Source of the DNA: a virus
Direction: 5' to 3' (one strand)
IMG/VR virus record: IMGVR_UViG_3300008012_000022
Span: 1-64,000 of that record
Length of the DNA: 64,000 bases
Numbering within the stretch: position 1 is the stretch's first letter; every line of letters starts with the position of its first letter. Shown piece after piece: positions 9,049-17,102 of the stretch. The notes beneath the pieces are model-generated. The model worked only from the letters and a program-made list of their open reading frames with translations, searched no databases and had not been told where the DNA came from. The position numbers and the translations under genes were made by a program.

Positions 9049-9066
9049 AATTACACGTGTATAATT
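9049..9066. promoter_or_regulatory. Palindrome and -10 box between divergent virion operons
   Basis: The 33-base gap between starts at 9039 and 9073 contains the palindrome ACACGTGT flanked by AATT on both sides. A TATAAT box (9060-9065) lies 7 bases before the ATG at 9073, without a clear -35. It could be an operator or a promoter that depends on a phage activator. The symmetry is seen; the function is inferred. Confidence 0.4.
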
Positions 9067-9072
9067 AGGTGT

Positions 9073-10230
9073 ATGAGCACTTTTCAGTTAAACCAAACAG
9101 CCGAAGAAGTTAATAAAGCAATTTCAGGCTCATTATTGACGTTTGTTGACCCATGGGGTTATACTGGTAATATCGCAATTTACGGAGATTTTTACCAAAG
9201 CGGGTCAAAAGTTGTATTTTCCGACTTTCTACAGTCAGTAAATTCGGGACATATTGTAGACCAAATTAATGCGGTTAGTGGGTGGAGTTTAACACCATCT
9301 GGTCATCTTGACGAATATGCGTTGCACAAAACTGACAGTGGAAACTTTCTCGACAAACAGGATAGTGGTCGAATCAACCAATGGACCGAAACTGCGTCAG
9401 GACATCTTAACGAGTATGGGTTGCACAAAAGTGATAGCGGAAATTTCCTTCAAGATTTGGTTATAACGAATTTAACTGGTCCAGATGGTGTCCAACTAGA
9501 AAGTTCAGTTGGTGGGGGAAAAATTTGGTTACTTGATGTAACAGCTTATATAGGATCACCAGACAATGCTAACTATGCTGACTTCATGGATTCTGCTATT
9601 GTTTTCTCTACCGATTCAACTAATCGCCTTCAAATCGACGATAACACTATAACAGCCAGTTTACCTGTTGAAGTGCCTGATGAAGCTCTTACTTCGGATT
9701 GGGACAGTAGCACAGAAACTCCTACGAAAAATGCTGTATATGACGCTTTTATTACTACATCAGGTCATCTTGTATTAGACGAAGATGATATGGCATCATA
9801 TTCTAGTGGACAAGCGCCGAGTCAACAAAGTGTTGTAGAATATATCAAAGAACAAACTTATAAAACAGTTGGTTTAGCATGGCAATCCCCAACCTCTGAT
9901 GCTACCGTAGGAACTAAGAAGACTTATTTTGTCGTGCCACCATCTATGAGCGGTATGAATTTAGTTTTTGCTCATGCAGAAGTAGCTAATTCTGGCGTAG
10001 CGGGTGTCCAAACCTTTGATATAAATAAAAACGGATCTTCTATGCTATCAGGTAAATTGTATATTGATAGCACGGAATTAGGCAGTGATACTGCTGCGAC
10101 AGGCGTTATTATTGATACAACGAATCACACTGTTGTCACACACGATGTTATATCTGTAGACGTAGATTCTATCCACAGTTCTACTGCGGCACAAGGAGAA
10201 CTTGTTACGCTTGAATTTAGAACACCGTAA
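9073..10230 (+). CDS. Tail fibre protein, paralogue of the 158-1849 fibre
   Basis: 385 residues. Residues about 75-135 carry the same SGHLDEYALHK-x-DSGNF and SGHLNEYGLHKSDSGNF repeats as the first fibre. The C-terminal roughly 110 residues hold one copy of the shared tip domain (DINKNGSSMLSGKLYIDS, then DTAATGVIID and DVDS). The middle contains TENxAVYDAF and SGQAPSQQSVVEYI segments typical of phage fibre shafts. It is read opposite to the neighbouring structural genes, which may allow separate control of the two fibres. A receptor-binding role is inferred from the architecture. Confidence 0.75.
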   Translation: MSTFQLNQTAEEVNKAISGSLLTFVDPWGYTGNIAIYGDFYQSGSKVVFSDFLQSVNSGHIVDQINAVSGWSLTPSGHLDEYALHKTDSGNFLDKQDSGRINQWTETASGHLNEYGLHKSDSGNFLQDLVITNLTGPDGVQLESSVGGGKIWLLDVTAYIGSPDNANYADFMDSAIVFSTDSTNRLQIDDNTITASLPVEVPDEALTSDWDSSTETPTKNAVYDAFITTSGHLVLDEDDMASYSSGQAPSQQSVVEYIKEQTYKTVGLAWQSPTSDATVGTKKTYFVVPPSMSGMNLVFAHAEVANSGVAGVQTFDINKNGSSMLSGKLYIDSTELGSDTAATGVIIDTTNHTVVTHDVISVDVDSIHSSTAAQGELVTLEFRTP

Positions 10231-10265
10231 TTTAGTGTTTACGAGACAAGACGTTTCCAAAAAAT

Positions 10266-10294
10266 AAAGGTTGGAGCTTTTTCTCGCGACCTTT
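10266..10294 (-). terminator. Intrinsic terminator hairpin (minus strand)
   Basis: AAAGGT pairs with ACCTTT, extended by a G-T wobble, a G-C pair and an inner GAG/CTC, with a T-rich loop. On the minus strand it is followed by ATTTTTT. It would end transcripts from the genes upstream at 10349-12617. Confidence 0.6.
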
Positions 10295-10296
10295 AA

Positions 10297-10321
10297 AAAA
10301 CAAGATTCCCTCTCTTGTTTT
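10297..10321. terminator. Second hairpin, possibly bidirectional terminator
   Basis: A perfect 9-base stem AAAACAAGA/TCTTGTTTT with a 7-base loop. On the minus strand it runs into six T; on the plus strand the 3' arm itself ends in four T. It lies between convergent genes (fibre ending 10230, small gene ending 10349) and can serve both. Confidence 0.6.
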
Positions 10322-10348
10322 GTCGTCTACTTCCCATGCGTCAAGCTT

Positions 10349-10522
10349 CTATATTTGCGTGCCCATAGAATATTCGTTTGTTAAATCGGGACCACCCCCA
10401 TATAACGCTTCGATATCTTCTGTTAGAACAACCTTAACCGCCAACAGTAGACTTTTATCTTCTGCTTTCGTGGCTTTATCTAAATTCGCCGCTAATATTG
10501 TTCTAACACGTTCTTCAAGCAT
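10349..10522 (-). CDS. Small acidic hypothetical protein (57 aa)
   Basis: Starts at ATG 10522 inside the 3' end of the upstream gene (31-base overlap) and stops at TAG 10349. The product begins MLEERVRTILAANLDKATK, then has a helix rich in Leu and Ala and a tail with YGGGPDL. The predicted helical, charged composition looks like a real small phage protein, and it fills an otherwise empty space before the terminators. No family is recognised. Confidence 0.55.
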   Translation of the reverse strand: MLEERVRTILAANLDKATKAEDKSLLLAVKVVLTEDIEALYGGGPDLTNEYSMGTQI

Positions 10523-10860
10523 AATGATATATGTCCCGCTGTATCTTCGGGATTTAAAGGTACGTTATGCATCTCAAGAGAAAATGACTCCATAAACCAC
10601 GTATAACCCGCGATAGTTGATTGCATCCCCATCAAGTCACCATAAATAGGTCGAAGGTAAGAATTCCATTCTTTCACAGAAAAATTAAAAGAAAATTCTG
10701 ATCTGACTGCCTCTTCGTATTCTATTGCCCTGAAAGGTTTATATGGATTGACAAATTTAGGTTGTGGAAGTTTTAATGTTATTTCGCGCCTGTTAAACAC
10801 GGCTTCAATAAGGACTTTTTCCAAATATTTCTTAAATTGACTCTTTGCATCTGTGCTCAT
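10492..10860 (-). CDS. Hypothetical protein
   Basis: 122 residues from the ATG at 10860; a GTG immediately before it is possible. It overlaps the upstream gene by about 29 bases. The N-terminus is basic and helical (SQFKKYLEKVLIEAV), followed by beta-like segments and several tryptophan and tyrosine residues. I do not recognise the family and see no motif. It lies downstream of a run of glycosyltransferase-like genes. Confidence 0.6.
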   Translation of the reverse strand: MSTDAKSQFKKYLEKVLIEAVFNRREITLKLPQPKFVNPYKPFRAIEYEEAVRSEFSFNFSVKEWNSYLRPIYGDLMGMQSTIAGYTWFMESFSLEMHNVPLNPEDTAGHISLCLKNVLEQY

Positions 10861-11611
10861 CACCTATATGTTCGGCTGTTACAAAATCAGGGTTAAAAAA
10901 GCAAAATGGATGAGGATCATCAGTGAACATATCCTTCATCGTTATACCACTGATTAACTCGCAATGATATTGCTCTAAAAGGTTGGGAATAGCCTTGATG
11001 CTATTATTAATTACTCGTAACGCATGATACCATTCTCGTGGTCGCACGAAAGTTGGTTGAAATGTCATCGTTGGTCCATATGGAGTAGCTTTGTCACCTT
11101 GAACGAAAATATCATCCGTCGCCTTAAACCAATCTGGCACCTTATCAGTATCACGATTTATACGCACACATAACTTTTCAGGATGTTCGTGTAAATATTC
11201 TTCTGCTAATCTAACAACCTGATGCATACTTGCCTGAGTAGTCTCGATAAGCCAATCATCTTCTATAAAAAGAACAGTATTATGTTTTAATACCTCAGGG
11301 TGTGAGAAACAAGTCAATTTATCCGCATAATAACCATTAGCATGAGAAGCGTCATTGTGACTCCATTCTGCTTTTGTTTTTAAAACATAAAAGTTGTGTT
11401 TCCGAAAGAACTTCTCCATTTCCTCCGCGATATCATCCTCATCGGGAGAAACTTTAATATGCGCGAATTTTTCAAGCGGATAATTTGAAGGAAACGCTAA
11501 TGCATTTGAAGAGGGAAATTCCCGCTCTAACCGTTCAACTGTTTCCTGATAACAATTTTTGTATCCGAAGTGTCCCTTTGTAGACGTATATAAAACTATT
11601 CCGCAATTCAT
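10832..11611 (-). CDS. Glycosyltransferase-like protein (GT-A type)
   Basis: 259 residues. The central NTVLFIEDDWLIET (about 113-126) has the hydrophobic strand followed by an acidic EDD that binds the metal and sugar nucleotide in GT-A enzymes. Later segments VCVRINRDTDK and YGPTMTFQPTFVRP fit an acceptor-side loop region. It overlaps the small upstream gene by 4 bases. The sugar donor and acceptor are unknown; with neighbouring transferases it may decorate virion proteins or phage DNA. The assignment rests on the EDD-type motif and size. Confidence 0.55.
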   Translation of the reverse strand: MNCGIVLYTSTKGHFGYKNCYQETVERLEREFPSSNALAFPSNYPLEKFAHIKVSPDEDDIAEEMEKFFRKHNFYVLKTKAEWSHNDASHANGYYADKLTCFSHPEVLKHNTVLFIEDDWLIETTQASMHQVVRLAEEYLHEHPEKLCVRINRDTDKVPDWFKATDDIFVQGDKATPYGPTMTFQPTFVRPREWYHALRVINNSIKAIPNLLEQYHCELISGITMKDMFTDDPHPFCFFNPDFVTAEHIGDEHRCKESI

Positions 11612-11820
11612 ATCACAATAATTTTCCAGTTATGTGCTTCTGCGAGTTTTTTTAATTTCGCGTAATCAATATGTGTGAAGTAGATAGCCCCATGTAACGG
11701 CATCAGATGCTCTACATAAACCAGATCCTCATCAGGATGCGTCAACTCCCACCAACGATAATTATCATCGTCAATATTTGAAACTTTCTTCTCACAATAT
11801 TTGATTCTTATTTCCACCAT
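11608..11820 (-). CDS. Small hypothetical protein (70 aa)
   Basis: 70 residues, beginning MVEIRIKYCEKK and ending KLAEAHNWKIIVI. The pattern of strand, acidic loop with WWELTHPDED, then helix and final strand suggests a small alpha/beta fold. It overlaps the upstream glycosyltransferase by 13 bases and the downstream one by 4, so it is embedded in that operon. No family is recognised. Confidence 0.6.
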   Translation of the reverse strand: MVEIRIKYCEKKVSNIDDDNYRWWELTHPDEDLVYVEHLMPLHGAIYFTHIDYAKLKKLAEAHNWKIIVI

Positions 11821-12617
11821 TTTTTCCCCAATCCATGAGATATCGAAACATTTTCATCCTCAATTGTTTCAATGTCTGTTGCTACCGAAACTTTTTCGCC
11901 GTTTCGTGCGCTCCAAACTGGACCCCAAAATTTGTTGTTTTCCACGCGTTTTTCTAAATCAAGGTATCCGAGATGAATCACATGTGGAGCATAGGTGCTG
12001 AACATTTCATTTTCCGCGCCGAGTGCTGCGGGTGATGCAAATCGTTCTTCTGAGATGAATGGAACGAGATTACCACGTTCATCAATCAATTCACACGTAT
12101 CTGACTGATTAGTGTCAATAGTGCCATCTGCCCGTTTTGCGAAATTGACAGGGCCGCGAAATGTGCCCTCTCGCTTGTGCAAATACCATTTGCGCCCGAT
12201 ATCCTTAAAATGCTCTGTATCCTTGTATAAGTCGATTACTGGAATCATAGCGGCGACTTTATCAGGATTATTTGCAAGCGAAGAGGTTAATTGCGCCCAC
12301 ATGATTTTATCGCCACCCATCCTTTCGTCAAAGTCTTGTTGAACAACAAAGTCATATTGACATTCTTGCAAAGCCGCATTTTTTAGTTTTCCGTCGAAAT
12401 ATGGGTCATCTAGATCTGTATCAACTTCGACTACCCGAACTTTTACTGTTGATACGTTGTCAGAAAGAACCTGACACGTTTTTCGCGCTTGACCCTTGAT
12501 TGTGGCAACTAAAATTTCCTTTGCGTAATAACTCCAATTTGTTAAAGCACCATCTATGTCAAATAACCCATTATCCACATTAAAGAGGCTAGTATATACT
12601 GAGAAGTTTCCTGTCAT
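11808..12617 (-). CDS. Glycosyltransferase, family 2-like
   Basis: 269 residues from the ATG at 12617, chosen because the protein then begins MTGNFSVYTSLFNVDNG, a typical first strand of GT-A transferases; the frame is open for 30 more codons upstream without homology-like sequence. The segment DGKLKNAALQE then YDFVVQQDFDERM (about 75-100) gives the donor-binding DxD-like acidic cluster. C-terminal residues include several Asn and Trp typical of sugar sites. It probably transfers a sugar to a virion or DNA acceptor. Donor and acceptor are not known. Confidence 0.65.
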   Translation of the reverse strand: MTGNFSVYTSLFNVDNGLFDIDGALTNWSYYAKEILVATIKGQARKTCQVLSDNVSTVKVRVVEVDTDLDDPYFDGKLKNAALQECQYDFVVQQDFDERMGGDKIMWAQLTSSLANNPDKVAAMIPVIDLYKDTEHFKDIGRKWYLHKREGTFRGPVNFAKRADGTIDTNQSDTCELIDERGNLVPFISEERFASPAALGAENEMFSTYAPHVIHLGYLDLEKRVENNKFWGPVWSARNGEKVSVATDIETIEDENVSISHGLGKKWWK

Positions 12618-12873
12618 GATATTTAAAATTGTGACGGTGGGACGAGTGCGACCCCACTTTGACTCTGGCAACGTAACCAAAGATTTTCGTCTGTTTCTTA
12701 CTGGCACTGATTATCTTCCAAAGGTGATCAAACCTTTCGCACTTCAATACTCATGGCACGGTTTGGACGTTACCCCAAAGTTTCTAATTTATTTTTTTCC
12801 AGTTTTGGTAATTTAAGTGTATTTAAGTGGATTTTTGGTTCCACTTTTTTTTTGCGATATGCGTTTTTTGGCG
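12618..12873. other. AT-rich gap without convincing gene
   Basis: About 256 bases between the HAD-like gene and the glycosyltransferase. The glycosyltransferase frame extends into the first 90 bases with no supporting start or family match. The rest is A/T-rich on one strand. A Lys-rich minus-strand frame continues from inside the HAD-like gene to 12770 but has no start of its own. I see no clear promoter or hairpin. Confidence 0.4.
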
Positions 12874-13227
12874 CTAAAACACGTCCTGCGCCTGTTTCAA
12901 ATCCATCCCATCTGCACGTGAGCCACAGTTGGTGATTATTTGTACACACCTGTCGTCCCACAACTCTACCATCTGCATATCCTTTTGGCAAGTGATTTTT
13001 AACTCTTGACCGAGATTTTTTTTGCACCATGCTCTAATCGCGCCCTCAATTTCAAGATGAACGGCTGGATCATCTACCGCTACGCGTGCGGTAAAGATCC
13101 TTACGTCCTTACCTTCCTTTAGCCACTGCTTGACGCGTTCAAGCATACGAGGGACAGGTTCACCAATATCATGGTGGATCAACCACTGGTGGTTCAATTG
13201 GTTCTTTAGTTGTTTCCAAAAGAACAA
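12874..13227 (-). CDS. HAD-like phosphatase homologue lacking the N-terminal nucleophile region
   Basis: 117 residues at most. DIGEPVPRMLERVKQWLKEG, VRIFTARVA and the C-terminal VELWDDRCVQI match the body of a phage HAD-like hydrolase family. In that family the chain normally starts with a DLDGTLA-type strand carrying the catalytic aspartate; here the residues before DIGEPVP are unrelated and the gene overlaps the lipoprotein gene by about 59 bases. The true start is uncertain (ATG 13227, or TTG codons nearer the motif). The protein may be catalytically dead or a degraded copy. Confidence 0.62.
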   Translation of the reverse strand: MFFWKQLKNQLNHQWLIHHDIGEPVPRMLERVKQWLKEGKDVRIFTARVAVDDPAVHLEIEGAIRAWCKKNLGQELKITCQKDMQMVELWDDRCVQIITNCGSRADGMDLKQAQDVF

Positions 13228-13366
13228 TGCGTTCTTCCAGTTTACCTACATACTCATTGAGGTTCTTATTCTTCTCTTCAAGTTGCGCTACTTTATTTTG
13301 ACATTCTTTATCTGAACAAGAGGTCAGACAAAAAAGTATAATGGCGCATAATATATATTTGATCAT
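13169..13366 (-). CDS. Small lipoprotein with coiled coil
   Basis: 65 residues. MIKYILCAIILFCLTSC is a lipoprotein signal with lipobox LTSC. The mature part is a heptad-like coiled coil (about 22-53) ending in a proline-rich EPIEPPVVDPP. This small outer-membrane lipoprotein with a Pro-rich end resembles an o-spanin, though it is not near the lysin. It overlaps the upstream gene by 4 bases. The lipobox is seen; the spanin idea is inference. Confidence 0.6.
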   Translation of the reverse strand: MIKYILCAIILFCLTSCSDKECQNKVAQLEEKNKNLNEYVGKLEERIVLLETTKEPIEPPVVDPP

Positions 13367-14259
13367 GTTAATGCTATTGGTTTATATTCCCAAACGTTTT
13401 CTGTTTCTTCGATGCTTTCGAAATCTTCTTTAAGTAGATGATATCGAAAGAAGTTCTTCCATACTCTATGAGAGTTAACGAAGTGGCCTAACTGTTCATT
13501 ATCTTCGGTGCGAAGATGTTGCATGAAATTTTTCAGACCTTCAACGTTATCAGTTCCACAATAGTTTTCTACTTCAATATGGTTCGCCCAATGACGCATC
13601 ACCTGTCTTATGGTGTCTGCCCTCTCAATAATAGCTGGCGCAAGGGGATCGTCAGGGTCAACGCCTAAGTATAGATGGTTGGTGCGACCATAGCACCAAA
13701 GATATTTAGCTTCATGATCTATCTTGTTATCCACGGGGCGACCACCTTCTTCTCCGTCTCTAATGCGCCACGTATGTTCGTGTTCGTCTTCGCTGAAACT
13801 ATCTTTAAGATCAATAGATAGAGGGCGAACACCATGTAAACCCCAATGAGGACTGCCAAAGAAAACAAGCCCATCATGCCATTTAAAAGCGAATCCTTTT
13901 CCATAATTATAAATACTCTGCACCTTTTGCATAGCCAAACTATCTAAAAGCTTTGGTAATCCTTCAACCCATTCGGAATTGAATCGTTCCATGCTATCAC
14001 GCATGACAAACCAATCACCTTGTTCCATTACAGACTCGCGTAAGAATACATTCATCTGTAGGTCATGGTCGTTAGTCCACTTGCGCCGTAAAACTTCGCC
14101 GCACCCTTTGCGTTCTTCAAGAAGATCAAGTGTTTCCTGATCTGTTTTGTGGTCACATACCCATATCATCCCATCGAATACCTCATGGCACGGATCTGTC
14201 AGTGCTTTGAGGTTATCGAATTCGGATGACGTTATTCCACATAAATATACTTTACTCAT
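13363..14259 (-). CDS. Glycosyltransferase-like phage protein
   Basis: 298 residues. MSKVYLCGITSSEFDNLKAL then EVFDGMIWVCDHKT and GDWFVMRDSMERF follow the pattern of a GT-A Rossmann start with an acidic donor-site loop (DSMER in place of DxDE). A later region, WCYGRTNHLYLG, also occurs in related phage transferases as I remember them. It starts as TAATG with the stop of the HNH-AP2 remnant. Substrates are unknown; it is one of several transferases in this region. Confidence 0.58.
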   Translation of the reverse strand: MSKVYLCGITSSEFDNLKALTDPCHEVFDGMIWVCDHKTDQETLDLLEERKGCGEVLRRKWTNDHDLQMNVFLRESVMEQGDWFVMRDSMERFNSEWVEGLPKLLDSLAMQKVQSIYNYGKGFAFKWHDGLVFFGSPHWGLHGVRPLSIDLKDSFSEDEHEHTWRIRDGEEGGRPVDNKIDHEAKYLWCYGRTNHLYLGVDPDDPLAPAIIERADTIRQVMRHWANHIEVENYCGTDNVEGLKNFMQHLRTEDNEQLGHFVNSHRVWKNFFRYHLLKEDFESIEETENVWEYKPIALT

Positions 14260-14531
14260 TAAATATTGTTTAGGTTTACAAAATTAGAATTTAATTTTGT
14301 TGCTGCCTCATTATAAGCAAGCGCGGCATCTTTTTCAGTATCAAAATATCCAATATTTTTAGTTTTCGCTTCGAAAGTGAGAGAAGACTTCCATTTTTTC
14401 TTTTCTTCACACCATGTAACACCTCTATATTTACTCGCAGAATCAGTATAAGCACCTCCATTTAACTTATTCTCACTGGCAGAACAACTACGTAAATTAT
14501 TAGTATTATTTCTCGTTCTTGAGGCGATTTC
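14259..14531 (-). pseudogene. Remnant of an HNH-AP2 homing endonuclease
   Basis: An open minus-strand frame of about 90 codons with no start codon. It reads TRNNTNNLRSCSASENK, matching the end of an HNH nuclease core, and then a complete AP2 DNA-binding domain (KYRGVTWCEEKKKW, NIGYFDTEKDAALAYNEAA). The first residues lie inside the NAMPT gene in another frame, and the stop overlaps the next ATG. The catalytic HNH half is missing. It is related to the intact copies at 45483-46007 and 47511-47978. The remnant is clear from sequence; that it once interrupted or flanked nadV is inference. Confidence 0.75.
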
Positions 14532-16077
14532 TCACGTCTTCAAACTTATGATCAATAATAAGTTGGCTATTTTTAAAAACAGGAACGAGGTGACTGTTCT
14601 GAGCGGCGAACCATGATACGTCTTCCATCATGACATAATCATTTCCAACCTTATACACCGAGACTAATCCAACTGCCGACTTCTTCAATCCATCATCTGT
14701 CTTTGGATCTTTGAACAGTGCTTTTGGTTCACCGTTAATCTCTGCATAAGTAGCTTTCATAGCGAACCCATAGGTGTCACGTGTCACGATAGCATCAGGT
14801 GTAATTGCACCCTGATATGTAAAGCTACCAATACCATAAACTACATTGGTTGACGAGAACCCTTTAGCTGCAAGACGCTCAGAGATTTCATTAGCACGAG
14901 CAAGTGTGATAGAATCCCCATAGATAGCGCCGATATGTGGGTCAAGAGTTTTGAATCCTGCGTAGTCAGTGCCTCCAAAGGTTTCCCATAGGCACTGGAT
15001 CAATCCTTTCTTTTCATCAGGCGTAATGTATGTTCCTGTCTTCTTGAGTCGTAGCTTGCGACTCTCAATGACTTGTGGATAATATTCTACCTCATCATCT
15101 GTGTAGCCTGCTACAATATGAACAGGATCTCCACTATCAGGACGAATAACTACCTTACCATCACGCTTCATGATTTCTTCTTTAAGCTGAACAAGTGTGC
15201 CACCATCAGGTGTGACAACCTGCCAGAAATCAAAGGTGTCACTGACAAGAGATACTATTCCATCTGGATATACTTCGGTAATCATACGCTTGAAATAATC
15301 GTAATCATCACCTCCATTGTCACCGTATGAAGAACCAGCACAAGCAACTGAGTGTTCCGTTGCATTGACTGAGCAACCAATCAATTCCTGACTTGAGTTG
15401 CCGTTATAATACTTCTCAACGAAGTCGATAGCAGGAACAGTATCGGTGCCAACGAATGATAAAAGGTGTGCAGCGCCAGATAGTATAGCTGATTCAGGTG
15501 AACCATGACCACGCATAGAGAAGTCGTGCCCCTGAAAAGGAACGAAATCACTATCACCTAACGTTTTTTCAGCCCATCCATCAAGCAACTGTCGATACAT
15601 GTGTGCTGTAGTTGCGCTTGTGCATGGCAACCATAAAGTATCACTAAGCAATGTCTCAATCGCATTGCTAATCCAAAAATGATCAGGGTGAGTATTATAT
15701 ACTACCAACATAGGCACACGAAGATTGACTCGTGACCCTTCGGGTAACGCCAAAATTTCAATTGGTAGATACCCTAAATCATGTAGTGCTTCAATGTGGT
15801 CACACTTAGCTTCGCTACCCATGTAGTTCTTATAGCGACGACGATACTGTGCCATCACTTCACCTTTAGGACGGTCAAAGAAATTGCGATCCCAATCGTC
15901 GATGAGGTATCGCTTGAGGAAATATTGTAGTCCGAAGAAGACTACCTTATCTACCCCCTCGACTCGTGATCCACGAGCAGTAAAGTTGCTATACATCATG
16001 GTAGTTCCTTTGGGGAACTGGTGATAATGGCCAAACTTGTAGCCATCCAACATGTAATGAGGACAATTAAGATTCAT
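14506..16077 (-). CDS. nadV: Nicotinamide phosphoribosyltransferase (NadV/NAMPT family; possible Namat)
   Basis: 523 residues, full family length. Signatures: DGYKFGHYHQFP (11-22), DFSMRGHGSPE (185-195), the catalytic-His region SVNATEHSV (about 236-243), RPDSGDP (312-318), IYGDSIT (385-391) and GIGSFTYQ (415-422). The family joins nicotinamide to PRPP to form NMN. In phage NAD+ reconstitution pathway 1 a homologue (Namat) uses ADP-ribose pyrophosphate and makes NAD+ directly. The upstream Prs-like gene fits either scheme. Its start overlaps the end of the 54-codon gene by 11 bases. Its last codons are overlapped by an HNH-AP2 remnant in another frame. Confidence 0.93.
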   Translation of the reverse strand: MNLNCPHYMLDGYKFGHYHQFPKGTTMMYSNFTARGSRVEGVDKVVFFGLQYFLKRYLIDDWDRNFFDRPKGEVMAQYRRRYKNYMGSEAKCDHIEALHDLGYLPIEILALPEGSRVNLRVPMLVVYNTHPDHFWISNAIETLLSDTLWLPCTSATTAHMYRQLLDGWAEKTLGDSDFVPFQGHDFSMRGHGSPESAILSGAAHLLSFVGTDTVPAIDFVEKYYNGNSSQELIGCSVNATEHSVACAGSSYGDNGGDDYDYFKRMITEVYPDGIVSLVSDTFDFWQVVTPDGGTLVQLKEEIMKRDGKVVIRPDSGDPVHIVAGYTDDEVEYYPQVIESRKLRLKKTGTYITPDEKKGLIQCLWETFGGTDYAGFKTLDPHIGAIYGDSITLARANEISERLAAKGFSSTNVVYGIGSFTYQGAITPDAIVTRDTYGFAMKATYAEINGEPKALFKDPKTDDGLKKSAVGLVSVYKVGNDYVMMEDVSWFAAQNSHLVPVFKNSQLIIDHKFEDVRNRLKNEK

Positions 16078-16231
16078 CTCGTTTAGTTACTTTAAATGTG
16101 ATCGGGACTCCGTTAAAAACTTCTACCCGATATTTTTTCTTGAATTCGTCAAGGAAATTTTGCAATACCAATACGTGTTGTAGATCTGCTTTAGGAGAAT
16201 GTCTAATAGGTGGATCGCCAAAGTCAATCAT
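16067..16231 (-). CDS. 54-residue protein embedded in the NAD operon
   Basis: ATG at 16231 overlaps the Prs stop (ATGA) and the stop at 16067 lies 11 bases inside the NAMPT start, so the gene is exactly fitted between the two enzymes. The product begins MIDFGDPPIRHSPKADLQHV, then a helix LVLQNFLDEFKKKYRVEVF and a basic strand ITFKVTK. I do not recognise it. The tight coupling suggests co-expression in fixed ratio with the NAD enzymes, perhaps as a subunit or regulator; that is inference. Confidence 0.72.
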   Translation of the reverse strand: MIDFGDPPIRHSPKADLQHVLVLQNFLDEFKKKYRVEVFNGVPITFKVTKRDES

Positions 16232-17097
16232 AATACATCTACTACAGTTAAATTTCCGCCACTACAATAATCGCTCTGAGAATTGGTGACATATACGTTA
16301 TCAAATTTTTCACAAAGATCGGGTAAACCATTGCGGTTACAATCTATATGAGCCAGCACGATATCAATATGTTTCGCGCCCCTTCCTTTCAGCTTATCGT
16401 GAAGTCCGAGAAACGTGCCACACATAGCGCCAACATCATCAACCACAATATATTGTTGATCAGGATAGAGATCGCTATCAAAAATAGACCCACCCTCTGG
16501 TCCAGACTTATCTTGCACAACAATATTATTTATTTTACCTGTGATAGGATCACGATCTTTATCAGCATAAACAATATCGAACCACCGATCATTAGTATAA
16601 CCCTGACTATCAAGATACTTCATTACTCGACCCGTGCGTTTGATAGCACCACCATCAGGAGATACTAAAATAATATTATCCTTCTTAAATATTGTATCCC
16701 ATGGCATAACTTCCTCAACTTCGATAGTAAAACAATTATTTAAAAGTGCGGGAAGCACATCAGAATGTGGTTCAACAGTTAAAATTTCATCGACATCTAA
16801 TGAATTTAAAAAGTCAGCATAAACCTTTGAGGTTAATGGTTCGCCACTATCACACAAACGATCTTGCCGTGCTGCTGGAATGTAAGGAATCTTAAGAACG
16901 ATATGTGTTCTTTTACCACCTATTAATTCAGTGCGCCGAATTGCATCCACTTTCGTTGCAATCACCATGGGATCAAACCTTGATAAAATGATTACAGTAG
17001 TTGCTCTTAGTAATTGTACATCATTTATTTTACAATGATAGGTTCCGTCAGGAAACCACAGTTGCTCTTTGACTACCTCGCTGAATGTTTTTATCAT
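16228..17097 (-). CDS. prs: Ribose-phosphate pyrophosphokinase family (Prs; possible Adps)
   Basis: 289 residues, slightly short for Prs (about 310-320). Motifs: PYIPAARQDR (71-80), EPHSDV with the catalytic His (109-114), YADKDRDPITGKI (177-189) and the phosphoribosyl-binding loop VVDDVGAMCGTF (218-229), which departs from the bacterial VDDMIDTGGT. Prs makes PRPP from ribose 5-phosphate; the phage homologue Adps pyrophosphorylates ADP-ribose for NAD+ reconstitution. Which reaction applies cannot be read here, but the NAMPT partner two genes downstream argues for NAD metabolism. A perfect -35/-10 pair ends 5 bases before its ATG. Confidence 0.9.
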   Translation of the reverse strand: MIKTFSEVVKEQLWFPDGTYHCKINDVQLLRATTVIILSRFDPMVIATKVDAIRRTELIGGKRTHIVLKIPYIPAARQDRLCDSGEPLTSKVYADFLNSLDVDEILTVEPHSDVLPALLNNCFTIEVEEVMPWDTIFKKDNIILVSPDGGAIKRTGRVMKYLDSQGYTNDRWFDIVYADKDRDPITGKINNIVVQDKSGPEGGSIFDSDLYPDQQYIVVDDVGAMCGTFLGLHDKLKGRGAKHIDIVLAHIDCNRNGLPDLCEKFDNVYVTNSQSDYCSGGNLTVVDVL

Positions 17098-17102
17098 GTT
17101 TA

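Noticed and set aside
12770-13030. Minus-strand frame of 86 codons
   Set aside because: Most of it lies over the HAD-like gene, whose own frame has family motifs; the rest is Lys-rich without a start.
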